A stretch of DNA of 64,000 bases from Rhizophlyctis rosea (Eukaryota; Chytridiomycota; Chytridiomycetes; Rhizophlyctidales; Rhizophlyctidaceae), in assembly GCA_027596075.1 (NCBI GenBank), contig JADGJC010000221.1, positions 1-64,000 of the forward strand, in the 5' to 3' direction. Below, in pieces: positions 14,158-26,986 of the stretch. Positions within the stretch are counted from its first letter, which is position 1. Every line of letters starts with the position of its first letter. The translations under genes were made by a program, and so were the position numbers. The notes below the pieces were generated by a model. The model did not search any database. It was not told the DNA's origin and worked only from the letters and a program-made list of their open reading frames with translations.

Positions 14158-15187
14158 GGCCTTGTGCGTGTTGGGTTGCGAACGTTCAGGGAGAGTCGAG
14201 TTCGGCGTGGTTTGGGGAGAATGATGGTGTCGCTGCAATTCACGTCACTGGAAGGAGGGAAAGAGACCCCTGTGCAAATTTGGAGAGTGGGCGAACACTG
14301 TCCTTATGCCTCAGATGAAGCGACGCAAGTTGCTCCATCACAATTGCTCTTTCGCAATGACATCATGACAGGTGGTGGATGTGTGGGTTCTTCACTCTGG
14401 AGTGTTGGACCCTGGAGACTGATCCGCAATGCCGCATACCCTCCTCGGTGCCATGACTTACGGTTCTTGATTCCACAAAAAGGAAGCGGATCGACCACAT
14501 CTTCGGACTGTGGGAGCTCACAAAGTTGGTCCAACATGCCCACAGCGGCGTTGGAAGGTGTACACCCTGTTGCTTGGACTTTTGCATGAGGTAGGGGATG
14601 GTGATTTGGTGGTGAGAGTAATGCAAAAAACTATGCAGGTCATGTCTGAGTGGATATCACCGTGATGAGCTTGGAAGCTTGCAAATGCCCCGAGTGTTGC
14701 ATGTCATGCTTTGTTACAAGGTCTGTTTGTGATTATCATTCATCCAATGCCGCCTTTGATTTCAGGAATGGAAGTGTGTGGTTTTGGGGATATCATGCAG
14801 GAAGACTTCACTTGAGTGGGGGATGACGAGTTCATCACCGAACGATCAATCTTTTGTGAGGGTGTCATGCGGTTTGAATTTCTTTTGTCCCGTTTGATTT
14901 GTGAGCAAGGTTGCTCTGCTCGCGGGTGATGATGATGAAAAAGAAGCGGCTTATAGCGGGAATTTGGATGGCGGTGAGACCCGATGGATGGTGAGTGCCT
15001 GTTGGCCGTGTTGGAGTTTGTTTTCGAGTGTGGAGTGGGTCACTTGGGTCAGTGTTGGAGATGCTGGACAGCGTCTTGATCAGGCCATCCTCATATTGTC
15101 GTTGCCACTTCTGAATGGGTAGGACGCTACCACGAGCGATTTGTTGGGGAAAAGAACAGCAATCAGAGCAGTGCTGGGACGACGTAT

Positions 15188-15320
15188 GTCAATGTTGGTT
15201 GAAAGCCCAGAGACGTACGAAGTTGTGTTTCATGGGTTGGTCCTTGTTGGGGTTTGAATTTGGCCGGTTTGATGTTGATTGGGTATATCAGTGATCCGAT
15301 CAGGAAATTGGGTGGAAGCC
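15188..15320 (+). repeat. Dispersed repeat family, copy A
   Basis: Contains two anchors in fixed order: ggttgaaagc, then about 95 bp later tatatcagtgatccgatca. The same pair occurs in the copies near 16.3, 17.9 and 20.7 kb. Confidence 0.5.
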
Positions 15321-15389
15321 GAATGAGCACCGTGTGTGAATGGTCGAGAAACAAATTGATGATTCGTAGTGAATTGAGTGTCACGTTTC

Positions 15390-15629
15390 TTCATTGATTT
15401 TTGATCTTGATTTTCTTTCCTGTCTGTTTTTATTCTTCTTTTGTTTTTTGGTTGGTCCTTCTTACCTCTTTTACTTCATTCTTATTGGTTCTTGAACGGG
15501 TTATGACTCGACATCGGAGATACTTCTTCCTTTCAAAGTTTTGTTTTTTGGTTTTGCCTTTTTTGTTCCCACTATTTCCACATGTGATTAAATTGAAGAA
15601 GATAAATGTATCATTTTTTTTGTCGAAGG
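15390..15629 (+). repeat. Copy 2 of the Ras 3'-flank segment, without a Ras gene
   Basis: Same orientation and order of anchors as 13914-14157, about 1.47 kb downstream. No Ras coding sequence precedes it, so it is either the surviving tail of a decayed second Ras gene or a duplication of flanking DNA only. Confidence 0.65.
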
Positions 15630-16332
15630 CTCTCTGCTTTGGTCGATAACCATGGGTTGGGTGGATGCCAGTTGAAGAACTGGACACCGACGGGACTCAG
15701 GACCCTGTTGTTGGTGGCTGCGGAGGCGGTTTTTGCAAACTCTTTTTTGGAGATATACACCCTTGATGTGCTGATTCCTTATCCATTGCAGAAGCACCGC
15801 AACAGATGCTAGACTCAATTGGGCCAAATGTCACTCATGAATCTTGCAGTCCAGCATGTATGAGTATGACCTCTCTCCATATTCCTGCAAAAAGGGAAGA
15901 TGCAAACATCTCAGCGACGGAACCTACGCCCACACTTGTATGTCCAAATGGGTAGTATGCATAAGTTGCTTTTCTTTATGATGCTGCGGGATTGTCAAGA
16001 CCCAAGCGATGGAGAGCCATCGTAGGAAAAAGGATGGACATACTTACTAGACCCAAAATTACTAGGGATGTATCGTTGTGCAAATGATGATGAGTAAAAT
16101 GGTTTTTTTTGGTTGCTCCCCCTCCATTACGATTCCTATGAAGAGATCACAGAACAGACAATGGGCAGGCGAAATGGGGTACGCCAGTCATATTGTCCTG
16201 GATTTTCCACATAATTTAGTTTCGAGGATGGATAACTTACTGAGAAGGATCGGCATTTCGTGTTCCGGTGAGGTCGTTATTATTTGGAAGCCCTTGAAGT
16301 ACAGTCAGATAATTAGAAGCTATAAGGTCAGA

Positions 16333-16626
16333 TGGATGACGGTGCTCTTGGTTGGAAGCTTAGAGCGCCGGTTTTTTTGACTACTGACCATGCTCCACAG
16401 CTTGGGATGGAAAGGTGGTAGTTGGATGTGTATCAGGGATTCAATCAGAAGGTTGGCGATCATGCAATCAACTTCGGACACCGATCGGATATTCGTTGTC
16501 GTAGTTCATGAACGAAGTGAACGAGATGGAATCACCACTCAACTGCAGCATTCGGAATTGCGACAGACGCCTTTCTTTTGAGGCGAAGCGTTCCTTCGAA
16601 AGTTGGCAAGTCTGTATGGAAGATGG
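16333..16626 (+). repeat. Dispersed repeat family, copy C (closest to copy D)
   Basis: Starts ggatgacgg..., then ggttggaagcttagagcg, then gtatcagggattcaatca, then tcaccactc, then a stretch with cctttctttt and cgaaagttgg. Copy D at 20733-21042 has all these blocks in the same order and orientation at nearly the same spacing. Confidence 0.65.
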
Positions 16627-17935
16627 TATGCATCTCGAGGTAGGTGTGGAGACCTGCCTTATGCACAACCACACTTGGTCCACCTCCCAAGTTCACCAAT
16701 CCAACTGGATGAATCACCGTTTTTTTGCTGGCTCGGGGGAAGACTTCATTACCTTTGTTGAAAGTAAGATTGAAGTTGGATGGCAGCGGTGCGTATATTT
16801 GGGGAGCCAGCACTCCCATGGTGTCATGCGCTCGCCGTCATGGTCGGGCGCCATTGTCATTTTTGGTATTTTTGATGTGTACTTCCTTTTGTACTTGACA
16901 CAGAGAAGCACTTTCCCAGTCCATCCATTGGATCATCAAACGATAAGCCATTATTGCTACATCTTTGACTGATCATAGCTTAGGTCCACGTTTACCTGTA
17001 CCGGTACGCCTTTGCCTGTACTCTTTCCCACGAGGAAAGTGCCAAAATATCAGTATGGAGTCAATGGTCGGGACAAACAAACCAGATTGGTGTAACCCTT
17101 GCGAAGAGAGCTAGGGTGAGCATTTTGTGATGCGATGGCTTCTCTTTTCGGCGAGATGGAGCGACCCGCCCTTTCCGGACATTGCCGGACGTTTGGTTCA
17201 TCCAATTTGACGTTTTGGAAGTGTGAAGCAAAAGCACGCACTCCCTTCCACAATTTAAATTCTTGAGCATGCAAAAAGGAAGATAAGGAGAAGGACCCCT
17301 GGTACTGCGGTAGCTCATAAAAAATTTAAGCATGCGTACAGGCTCATTGAGAATGGTGTTTTTTGGATATGTGGATAAGGAAGGGTGTGGTTTTGGTTTC
17401 ATTAGACGAGGTGTTGCCAAAAACGAATCCAGCGCGTAAGAAATCGCACCACATCAATGAGCATGAAGCCTTCTCATGACTCGAAATGAACGTCGCGCAT
17501 GTTACTCCACACCTAGGTCCAATTGTACTAATTGGTTCTTTCCAATGCCACTACGGCAGTCTTCCTGGTCTTTGAAGACGGGAGTCGTTTGACGATGGGA
17601 ATGTCATCCCATTCAAATCCACATGAGATTTAAAGATTTCCACATAGTTCGTTGATTTTTTTCGAAGGTGGTGCATGGTAAGTTCCTTTTATCAGAGCGA
17701 TATGCTCGTTCTCCGCCTTCATGGTGAGAAAAAGTCATTGCACGAGACAGGAGTTGATTGCGGTAAGACCGATGGGGAGGTACAGCACCTGTTAGGCTGA
17801 ATTTTGTTTTCTGGTATAAGACTTTTATTCATGGAGAGGTTCAGAACAGGCCCATCCCCTGTCGGTCATTGCAGATATTGATCAGCTATAATGAGTAATT
17901 TGGCCCAAAAAAACGGAAAAGGGTGAGATGATGCG

Positions 17936-18100
17936 AATGCTGGTTGAAAACTTGGAGGCGTGCGCGAAATTGTATTTTATTGGTGCTGCTCATTGGGCGT
18001 AATCAACGTTCTGTGTGAAATGGGCAAGTTCGATATTCGTTGACTATATCAGTGATGCGATCATGAGAGATGTAAACAGATTGATGAACGTAAGTTGTCG
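17936..18100 (+). repeat. Dispersed repeat family, copy B
   Basis: Has the ggttgaaaac anchor followed about 100 bp later by tatatcagtgatgcgatca, matching copy A most closely. Confidence 0.5.
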
Positions 18101-20732
18101 AGCTATCATATGAAACGGCATCTTTGTCGTATATCAATGAGCAGATGCAGTTTTTTATGGACCTCACTCAATTAGAACATGATATCTTCTGTACTGCTCC
18201 CTTTCTGTTGCAATGGAGGCAGCGCTACGGATAATAGTGATTATCAGCAACAGAGAGTGACGTGGTCTGGGTTGAAGATCATGAGCAGCCACATGATGGC
18301 GGACATGTAATTTTGCGTCCTTGCAATGTAAATGTGGTGTGTGATGCCTCTCTTTTTGTTGACATGCGGCAACTGTGCATGTTCTGTTTAATGATAGCTG
18401 GGACTGGTGTTGAATGTGATGGCGTTTTTGGGCATGTGGGAACCATGGCAAACGTTTCTGCAACCCTTCGCCACCGGGAAATCACTGTCAAAGGCACCCG
18501 TGTCGGGAATCCAGTCATACTGTATTTGTATCCAAAAAAGGAATGCCACAAGAATAGGAGACATGATGACCGAGCAGCTCGGTCAGGTCGAGCGAGGCTG
18601 TGGTGCATCACTGAAATAACACCTTGTCTTGGGGTTTATAACCTTTAACAAAAAAATGAGGCACAAAGACCATTCCAAATTGCGTTTGGCTTGCGCGATG
18701 ACACAGGCCGTGCGAATAGTGATTGATTGGATAAATGGCAATATTTACCTCAAGAGCAGTGACCTTTGAGACCGAGACAATATTTGCAGGAAAAAGTACG
18801 CGGCGATCGCGTCTGGGCGAAGCTATGGAGTTATATATTCCATGGCTTCCACTCGTTGAGCTTGCGTAAGTTGTGTGACCAATTTACTAAATCATCATTA
18901 TCCGTTTGTCGGTGCGCTGGCTGGTGGACGTGAGAGATCAGAGTCATGACCGCCAAAGTTACACTGAGGTCATTCGGCCACTTGGGGTATGACCACGGCT
19001 CCAAATTCAGTCAATGGGTTGGTTTGTCGCTTTCATGAGCTTGGTAAGCATTCTTTTTGCGTGCACGATCAAGCGATTACTTGGCTCGATGCCAACAGGG
19101 AGAAAAATGACCTTCCCCAACAGAGAAAAATCGCAGCAGACCAAGGCTGGTGGAAGCGCCTGTGCCGCGACGACTTATTTCCGGTGAATGGTGGATTGAT
19201 AAAAATCCATGAGACTAGTGCATAAACTTCTCATGTCCCATCTCCCAACAATTGACATTCATTCGCTCCAAGTCAGCGTGCCGCCAAAAACATGCCCTAC
19301 CATATACCGGAACTCGCGTACGGGGCGAATGAGTGTCACATTGGGAACGAAATTGCCCCAAACCAAATGTTCTGCCCACCAGAAGTGAAGCAACTCTGAA
19401 TGGGTACGTACTACCGTCTGTGGGAAGCTGAGAGCTAGGCTCAGCTAGCGCATCGGCCTTGAGTTCCAGCCAACTAGTGTTTTACGGTATATGGTAGGGC
19501 ACGTTTTTGCAAGTACTCGCGCCGAACAGCGCGTGGTGACTGCAAGCTCAAAACGTCCGCTCTTGGGGATCAAGATTTCTTCATAACTGGGACCTATCTG
19601 CATACCCAGTTACCATATAGGTATCGATATGGAAGTGATTGGATGCGAAAATGAACGTGTGCAAAAACAAATCAGAGAGCTGTTTATTGGCGCAATATAG
19701 TGGATATCAGTGATCCGTTCAAGACATCCACTTCTGTGCCTTCATTGAGCCTTTACAGTGTAAATGGTAGGGCAACTAGTGCTCGCACATTGGTTGAGTC
19801 CGTGTTTCGTCTTGTAGTCTCATAGAGTTCATACAATTGCACCCGACTTGTTATCACCCTCAGCGGCGCGGAGCTACTTGAACTGCATTGCGACAGGAGT
19901 TAAGACCCTCCCGTGAGTAGATCGGGTGCGTTGGGGTCAGATTTCATTTTCCATGATGGACACTACGATGTGCAGATGCGTTCTCCACAGAGCATCGAAA
20001 CAGATGTTGGTGATTGTGTCACTTGTCGGGTCAAGAATTTGACAGTTCAGCGTATCTGATGACTTCTCTCCTCAAGGCTCCAAAAGGTATGGCGAGGACG
20101 TTCCAAGCACCAAATCTATGTCGACACCCGTAATGTCCAAACGTGCATACACCAACTTTGCATACCGTAGTAATCTCTCACCTTTCGCAGGAAGTGAGCG
20201 ATGGAAATCACGCAGCGTCGACGGGAGAAAACGAGTACCGTACGGTATCACCGTGTAGCGTGCGAGCAATTTTCATGAACTGAGCCGCATGTCATGATAC
20301 ACCAGGATCAATGGTGCACTTTATTTGGAACCAGGCACTGGATAGATGGGAGACGCTGCTCCCAAACAATTTATGTAACTACCAGCGCGAAAGTTTTGGA
20401 GCCAATGGTCCTTGGAGTGGCATTTAGACATGAGTATTGTCGACCAACAGGGCGGTTGACTTGAACTGATTGCTAGTCTGTGAAGATTAGCATACCTCTG
20501 TTCTTTTTGATCGCTTGCCCACGCCATAATAAGCGGACAAAGCCCGCTGTGAAATCAAAGGCTAAGCGAGTCACTGACAAGCGGAATTAATGGTCCGCCG
20601 ATCTGAGCTTGACTCAATTGTAACGTAGTCTCGATCGATCTGGCGCGGCATCATGTGTTTGTTGTAAGCAGTTGCCCTGACAAAAAAGCCTTTGCAATGA
20701 GAGTGGCAGGAAAAAAATCACGAGCACGCAAG

Positions 20733-21042
20733 TGGATGACGGAAATGTTGGTTGGAAGCTTAGAGCGTCGGTTATATTGATCTGCTTGTTTTCGAGTCAT
20801 AGGGAAAACGTGATGGTTGGATATGCATATATCAATGATTCGATCGGCCCAAGTTGGGAATGGTGTGTTAACTCCACGAATGTATTGATAATCGTCGCAT
20901 TGCAGCAACGACATGAAGCTCGGTTTGGATTCACCACTCCATGACGGCATACAGGAACTGCAAAGTCGCTTTCTTTTGTTGCAAGGTGCAAAACGTCCGC
21001 TTGAAAGTTGACGGTGATATGTCAGACGGATGCCACCGAACG
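20733..21042 (+). repeat. Dispersed repeat family, copy D
   Basis: Aligns with copy C over about 300 bp through the shared blocks ggatgacgg, ggttggaagcttagagcg, atatcaatgattcgatc, tcaccactcc, tttctttt and tgaaagttg. A fifth partial copy with only the tatcagtgatccg block lies near 19702. No transposase frame or terminal repeat was seen. Confidence 0.65.
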
Positions 21043-22968
21043 CAAGTGCAGAAATCCTTAAGATCAGCACCAGCCCAAAGTTGGCGCAACCTCCAACTGA
21101 ATGAAATTGCCGTCCGCTCGCTCGCAAGACTGAGCACCGAACTCAATTCCGTTTCTTCCGAAACACCTTTTCATTCTCGACAGACAGACGGCATTTCCCA
21201 TTCGTCCATTGTATCATGAATGAGCAACGCACGTAGCAAGCGCGTTGGCACTTCCGCGATGGGGAGTAAACCTTTTCCTCCGGTGCAGATCAACAGCATC
21301 ACGCCGCCGTTGGAAATCTACTGACGGAAACAGAGAGTTGCCGTAGTGCTACACCAATGTTGACGTTGGGGGAAACTGGACAACAAATGAAAACGAGCAG
21401 GCGTCAGACACTACTTGCAAGTTTCCAATCTCCATTGATGTTGTGTTGTGATAAATCAGGGTGCATGTGCTCTTGCTAAATGGAACAGGTATCAGTTGTG
21501 ATTGCAACCGTACCATTTTCTGCTCAAAGCAAATGTGTTGAGTGGGAGCAGAAGAAACAATGAAGCAAGAGTGCCAGCGACAAGACGGGCATCATGCAGC
21601 GTTGTACCTAAACCAAGGTCTCGTGATGCAGAACTTGAAGACCGTTCTGGCATGAATTCTTAGGAGATTGTCAGAGGGGGCTTGTTACATCGACTTCCGA
21701 CTTCCGCATCCTGCAGACACCGCTTGACATCCATGCTGTCTCATACCATCCCTACAGATGCCCGCCTTGTTTGGACGTGAATAAAGCAAGTGAAATTAGA
21801 GAGCAGCGAAGTTCCGCAGGGCGTCATTACCAGTGATTGCCAACACCTCGATTCCTGCATTCCTCATCACCTGCATTCATGGTACACTATCAATAACATA
21901 CACTCGCAACGGAGTCGTAAGCCAGCATTCGGGTTAATTCCGCAAAGATGGAACAATCCAGCTACGTTACCCTTTACATTACCACGGCAGGAATCCGGTC
22001 TTGCATTGATGAATTCCGCGTGTGCTGATCATGGATTTTGATTTTTTTGGAGTTTCTTCAAGCGTGCGTTGTGGTCCATGGTGTGAAATGCTCTCCCCCT
22101 GGAGGACACAAATAGTGACGCAATTCCAAGTTCTTAAGGGCATATTTTGAAGACCGGGTGACAACGACTCAAATGGACTTCACCCGTATCCCTTATTCTC
22201 AAGATTGTGAAAATGTGTTTGTCACGTATTTGGATAGGACAATGGTACTAGAAAGCTGCAAGGTGATAACGGTCAAATTCACGAGATTTTTTGGCTTTCC
22301 CTATGGATGTTGAAGTGCCATCACTGATGTGATTTCAATTGGCGTCGGTCCCCTTTCCCAGAGGTTTGACAGTTGGACTTGAGAGCAACGAGCGACACAG
22401 GCTTTGCGCCTCTTTGTCAACCTCAGCGGGAGCGTGATTGACCATTGTTCTCCGCTATGGTGGGTGGAGTGTATCGCGATAGGAGGTTTACGATCTTTTA
22501 GCTGGTTGCATTGCTCAATTTCTTCCGGACATCTCTGGCTCATCATTGATCTCTTTTATGTCGCGCATCCAGAAGAAATATTGACCGGGCTGTCCAATGG
22601 GAAATTGCGGTGCATTTGGGACTGCCGAAGTTCTGCATGAGGTCAATTTGGCTAATAAACTTCCCAACGTGTCTGTGGAATGATCCAGTAAGTTGGTAGG
22701 CTGAGAGCAATGCGATCGCAAAAGAAATGCGAGCGCTTTGAGGGTTTGATCACAACTGATGGGCAACCAAAATCCTCCTTGTCCGTGATGCACGTACCAG
22801 ATTTGATAAGATGAAGTTGCGGATGGCCTTAATTGCAGGTATCGCTTGTCGTTTGATCCTTCCAGAGGCATTTGAACATGTGAAATGTGAGATGAGCAGG
22901 TGGAGTGAGATCAACATCTGTAATACTCGGTAAACAGGAAGGACTCTGACTCCATCGAGCTGCTTCCT

Positions 22969-23135
22969 GTCAACCAACTGCATAACGTTTATTTTTGGCG
23001 ATGTTTGTAACCTCTACCGGAGATGTCAACGAACTGCATAACGTTTATTTTTGGCGATGTTTGTAAACTCTACCGGAGATGTCAACCAACTGCATAACGT
23101 TTATTTTTGGCGATGTTTGTAAACTCTACCGGAGA
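22969..23135. repeat. Tandem repeat, about 3 copies of a 56-bp unit
   Basis: The unit runs from tgtcaaccaactgcataacg to ctctaccggaga. The block cataacg starts at 22981, 23037 and 23093, an exact 56-bp period. Copies differ by only one or two bases (cctctacc against aactctacc, gaactg against caactg), so the array is recent. It lies in non-coding DNA. Confidence 0.92.
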
Positions 23136-24064
23136 GGGTGGGGAGGAGGACAGCAAAAAAAGGAACGGGGAGTGAAAGATGCGGTAAGACGCCGTGGCAT
23201 TACAACTATTTCCCGCTCGATCTAATATGAGGATTGTGATGAACTCAGTAATAGCGCATTGTTTGATATGCCATATTCTGGAGATTATCACGATAATGCC
23301 ATACACAGAAGCGTGTATGTAAGTCCTTGATGTAAACATGAGAGTCCTCAGTGGATGACGCCAAAGCTGCCTCAAATTGTGTGGAAAAAAATGCACGACT
23401 TGGCAGTGAGGATGCAGCGCTTCGGTAATTGGATCACTGAACCACCACCTGAAGTGTGCTGATTAACAACAAGGTACTGAGTCAGTGCATTACAGCCTGC
23501 AAGTATGTGGGTGCGATATCAAACCGACATACGATCGAGGTCACAAAATGCTTTTCTGTCGTGTCCTCGATTGCAAGGAGGCATGCGGCCATGAGGTATG
23601 CCAATAGTCCATTGGTGATGTGTACAACTGCCTGGAAGTTTTGACGGAAAAAACATATGCTGCGGCGCTAGAACACAATTGCATTCCCATGACAACAAGC
23701 GGTGGGAACACGACAAAGCAACTATAGTAGCTATGCGGCCACGCTCCGCCATGAGTGGCGAGGTGCAACACATTGAACTAATACTGGCAGAAAACAGAGG
23801 CAGTCTTATGATGCTTTGTGCTCGCTATGCATAGTTCGTCTCCAAGAGCCCGGATTTGCACCCAATAGGGTCATTTTGCAGGCAGGCACTTTGGCACTTG
23901 CCGCATTAGCATATAACTAATTGGAGTCCCAGAGCAACACATTTGATGTTGTCTAAGATTGCTATTGACATTCGCGATCATGGACATGTCCAGCTGGGCA
24001 CTGTGGCGAAAATGGTAGGATACCAGGCTTCATGAATTGTCAGATGACTTACAGCTTCGGCACT

Positions 24065-26370
24065 TCAGTAACGCAGTACGACAGCAATCAAAGCAGCAAC
24101 ACCCAAACCCACCGCCCCTCCCACCCTCTTCCCCGCCCCACTCCTCGCCCTAGTCCCCGTCCCCCCAGCATTACCCCCACCAACCCCATCCGGCACCACC
24201 ACATTCGTCACATCCCCAATCCTCAACATAAACGTCCTCGCAACACCCGGCACACCCCGCCCATCCAACGCCCACAGCATCCAATACCCCGGCGGCGCCA
24301 TTCCTCCACTCGATGGTGCGCGCAGGTAGATCGTATCCTTCGTCGTGCCGAGAATGACTAGTTCCACGAGCCGTTGATCGGTGTTGATTTGGTGCGTGGT
24401 GGCGGCGTAGCGGGTTATGGTGACGCGGTGGATGGCGGTGCCGTCCGTCTTCATTTTGATTGCGTACGTACTGTTGTAGGTCACAGCCGTCGGGACACTG
24501 TCAATCACGGGCCTCTCGCCACCTTTCATCAAGTAAGGCGGGGTGAATTGCTCAATTTTCCTTTCGAACGGCAACGTACACGCTCGTTTAACGAAAGGGA
24601 AACAAGTCGTGTCGTTTCGGATCCAATAATCTTCCCAGTTGTTCATTTCACTTCCCACAGTGATAACATGGCCGGAAGGCATGAGGAGGGCGTTAGAGTG
24701 GTAGAGCCGGGGCACGGTGGAGTTGGCGAGGGTTTGCCAAGTGGAGGTTTCCGGGTCGTAGAGGTCGGTGGCGAAGATTGGTGGGGAGGCGTATTGGACT
24801 TGACCTGCGTCGCCCCCGGCTTGGCCCCATGCTGCGCCGTTGGTGTAGAGGATCGTTCCGTCTGGGGTTGATGGACAGAGGGAAGGCACGAACATACCAT
24901 TGGAGCAATGGAATCACTCGTCTGATGGCATTTGAGCTCACCTGGCAAGAGAACATTATCACCCATCAACCTCCCTCTCGGCATGATAGGTCCCTTTGCC
25001 CAAGCAGGCTTCGGTTCCTCGGGTGAAATGACCATGCAATCGGCTGAGGTCTCCGTCCGTGCATCCCCACCATCGGTAAGTCCAGTCTGACCTGTCGGGG
25101 ACCAATTCCACCCGCGCACTGTTGTTTTGGTCATGGACCCGCCACATACTTGAATGGTGAACTTCCACTTGTTGTTGATCGTCATGGGGAGGACGACGGC
25201 GGATGGGGTGTGTGGGTAGATCCAGGGGGCATGCTGGGAAGTATAAGTCAGCATGTTGCAGACGTTTGAAGAGACTTGTGGGAGCGCTATGTCCGTGACA
25301 TGCAGTGTCATGGTAGATACTTTACCCCAGGGAAGTCCATATCCGGCAGTTGTGAGGGAAGTACTGCACCGTTCTTGTCCGCCTCCGGATCGATGACGGA
25401 TGTACGGTTGGAAACGAATACAAACACTTTGCCACTGGGCATTGTGAAAACGATTGGGTACAAACTATGCGGATCTGATTGATTCGAAAAACAGAAGATC
25501 AGCCCAGTGTCAAAAGCAATTTGCAAATGATCTCCCCCCTGTAATGGAGATTCATCAACTCACATGCCCAACTCAAGATATCTAACTTCGCTGGCCAATT
25601 GCCAGCCCTGGGAGGGAAGTACTCATATGTTGGGTTACTATTGTTCGCGACCTTCCCCATATCAATGTGAATCAACGATCCTCCAATGATAATCGCCGTC
25701 CCATCCGCCAGCGTCGCCACAGTCGGATACCACCTCTGACTACTCATATCCGGCAACCGGTACCACGTCCCAACATCACATGCAGCATCACCAGGCTGGC
25801 AAGGATTGAACAACCTCACCGCCTGGTTGCCATTATCCAAGAAGGGATCAGCGGTCGCCAAATCAGCTGCGGTAAGCCGATCATCTTTAATGAGGATGGT
25901 GCCGTTACGGGCTCGGACGAGTTCGCGTGGGTCGCCGCCAACGATGAGGACGGAGCCATTGCCGAGGATGGAGTGGCCGCCGCAGAAGGAGTTTGCGTAC
26001 GTTGAGGGTGATTCTTTGTGGTAGAGGGTTTCAACGTATGTTGCGCCACCGTCTACAGATTGGCCTTGTATGTTGAGCTCGGCGACGGTGCGGCCGTTGG
26101 AGTTGTTGTTGAAGGAGTACTGGATGATGCGTTAGTGGCATTCATGTTAGACCAGTCACATATAAGACGTCCACTAGTGAGATGCATACTACATACCGGT
26201 TCCTCTCGTGGACGTTCGATGCAAAGGAGTTTTCCATTGGGCAATTGAACCGAATGAATGCAAACGACGTGGGAGTCTCCAATCACATTCCATTCCCCCT
26301 GCTGTGCCAGTACGCCAGGTAATGAAGTAAGGCACCACCATGCAACTGCAGCTAGACGGAGGAACCGCAT
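24065..26370 (-). CDS. Copper-radical oxidase, glyoxal/galactose-oxidase type, with C-terminal anchor
   Basis: Extracellular oxidase that turns aldehydes or alcohols into acids or aldehydes and makes H2O2. Five exons (26370-26197, 26119-25564, 25474-25326, 25233-24942, 24861-24065) join in frame to 655 residues. The start is placed at MRFLRLAAVAWWCLTSLPGV, a clear signal peptide; an in-frame ATG 19 codons upstream would spoil it. The active site is complete by family alignment: Cys104 in FCGGHS and Tyr189 in RWYPT (the thioether pair forming the radical cofactor), Tyr444-His445 in RLYHSN, and His547. The C-terminal DUF1929-like domain ends in APPGYWMLW. The last 25 residues (GGAVGLGVAALIAVVLRY) are hydrophobic after a Gly/Ser/Arg stretch, so the enzyme is probably membrane- or GPI-anchored. 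The upstream neighbour is the divergent ankyrin gene. Substrate cannot be told from sequence. Confidence 0.93.
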
Positions 26371-26986
26371 CTGGCCCACGATAGAGGTGCACAGCAGCAC
26401 AAAAGGTGCTACGATGTTTAGGTGCAACTGCTACCGGCCCAGTCGGCAGTTTCGAAAGAAAAGTTGAGGGACTCGAGTGCGGAGACTGAGTGAGCCCCCC
26501 GCATATATATATATCATTCGAAGAAATCATACTGTGTTCCAAGATTCCAAGTGGCCTTGACGACGTTTCCACAAAGGGGGTTTTGGCGAGGAGGGGGGAG
26601 CAAAGTGGCCACGGGCGAGATGGGCGAGGTGTTCTTGTGTTCAATTTGTTTACCCGATGCTTACGTGAGCCAATCTTCCCCCACCAGTGGCGCAGTAGTA
26701 AACAAACACAAGGAGTCGAGGTCGAACAGAAGCGTGACTGCTCCTCTCCTCCAACCCAGAAGTTCGAACCCACCCTTGCTATCCCCATCGCCGTTTGCGA
26801 AATAAATACCACACGTCATTCCATGTGCGACCCACCAAGTTAAGAGGTATCGCAGGCTTTGGTCTTGAGCATCACAACATTTCTTTGAAAGAGAGGCATA
26901 TGCTGCTGTTTTTTCTCCCGTGGCCACGTGGGAACACAATACACACGCCGAACTCAAGATTTCCGTACCTTTGGCATCTCTGAAAA
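26371..26986. promoter_or_regulatory. Divergent promoter region between the oxidase and the ankyrin gene
   Basis: 616 bp separate the two start codons, which face away from each other. A TA run (26503-26514) lies about 133 bp upstream of the oxidase start and may serve as its TATA element. Nothing comparable was found just upstream of the ankyrin ATG. Confidence 0.5.

Larger units (their letters stand above)
13781..24064. other. 10-kb gene desert with old repeats
   Basis: No frame with a recognisable domain. The longest open frames (about 150 codons near 16.5 and 20.7 kb) overlap copies of a dispersed repeat and are not conserved between copies, so they are unlikely to be genes. The region holds a duplicated Ras 3' flank, at least four copies of a dispersed repeat and a 56-bp tandem array, each listed separately. 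Confidence 0.6.

Noticed and set aside
16508..16972. Open frame of 154 codons, and the 158-codon frame near 20.7-21.1 kb
   Set aside because: They overlap dispersed repeat copies C and D, and the frames are not conserved between the copies.
22969..23135. CRISPR-like array
   Set aside because: The 56-bp units are direct tandem copies with no variable spacers, and this is a fungal genome.
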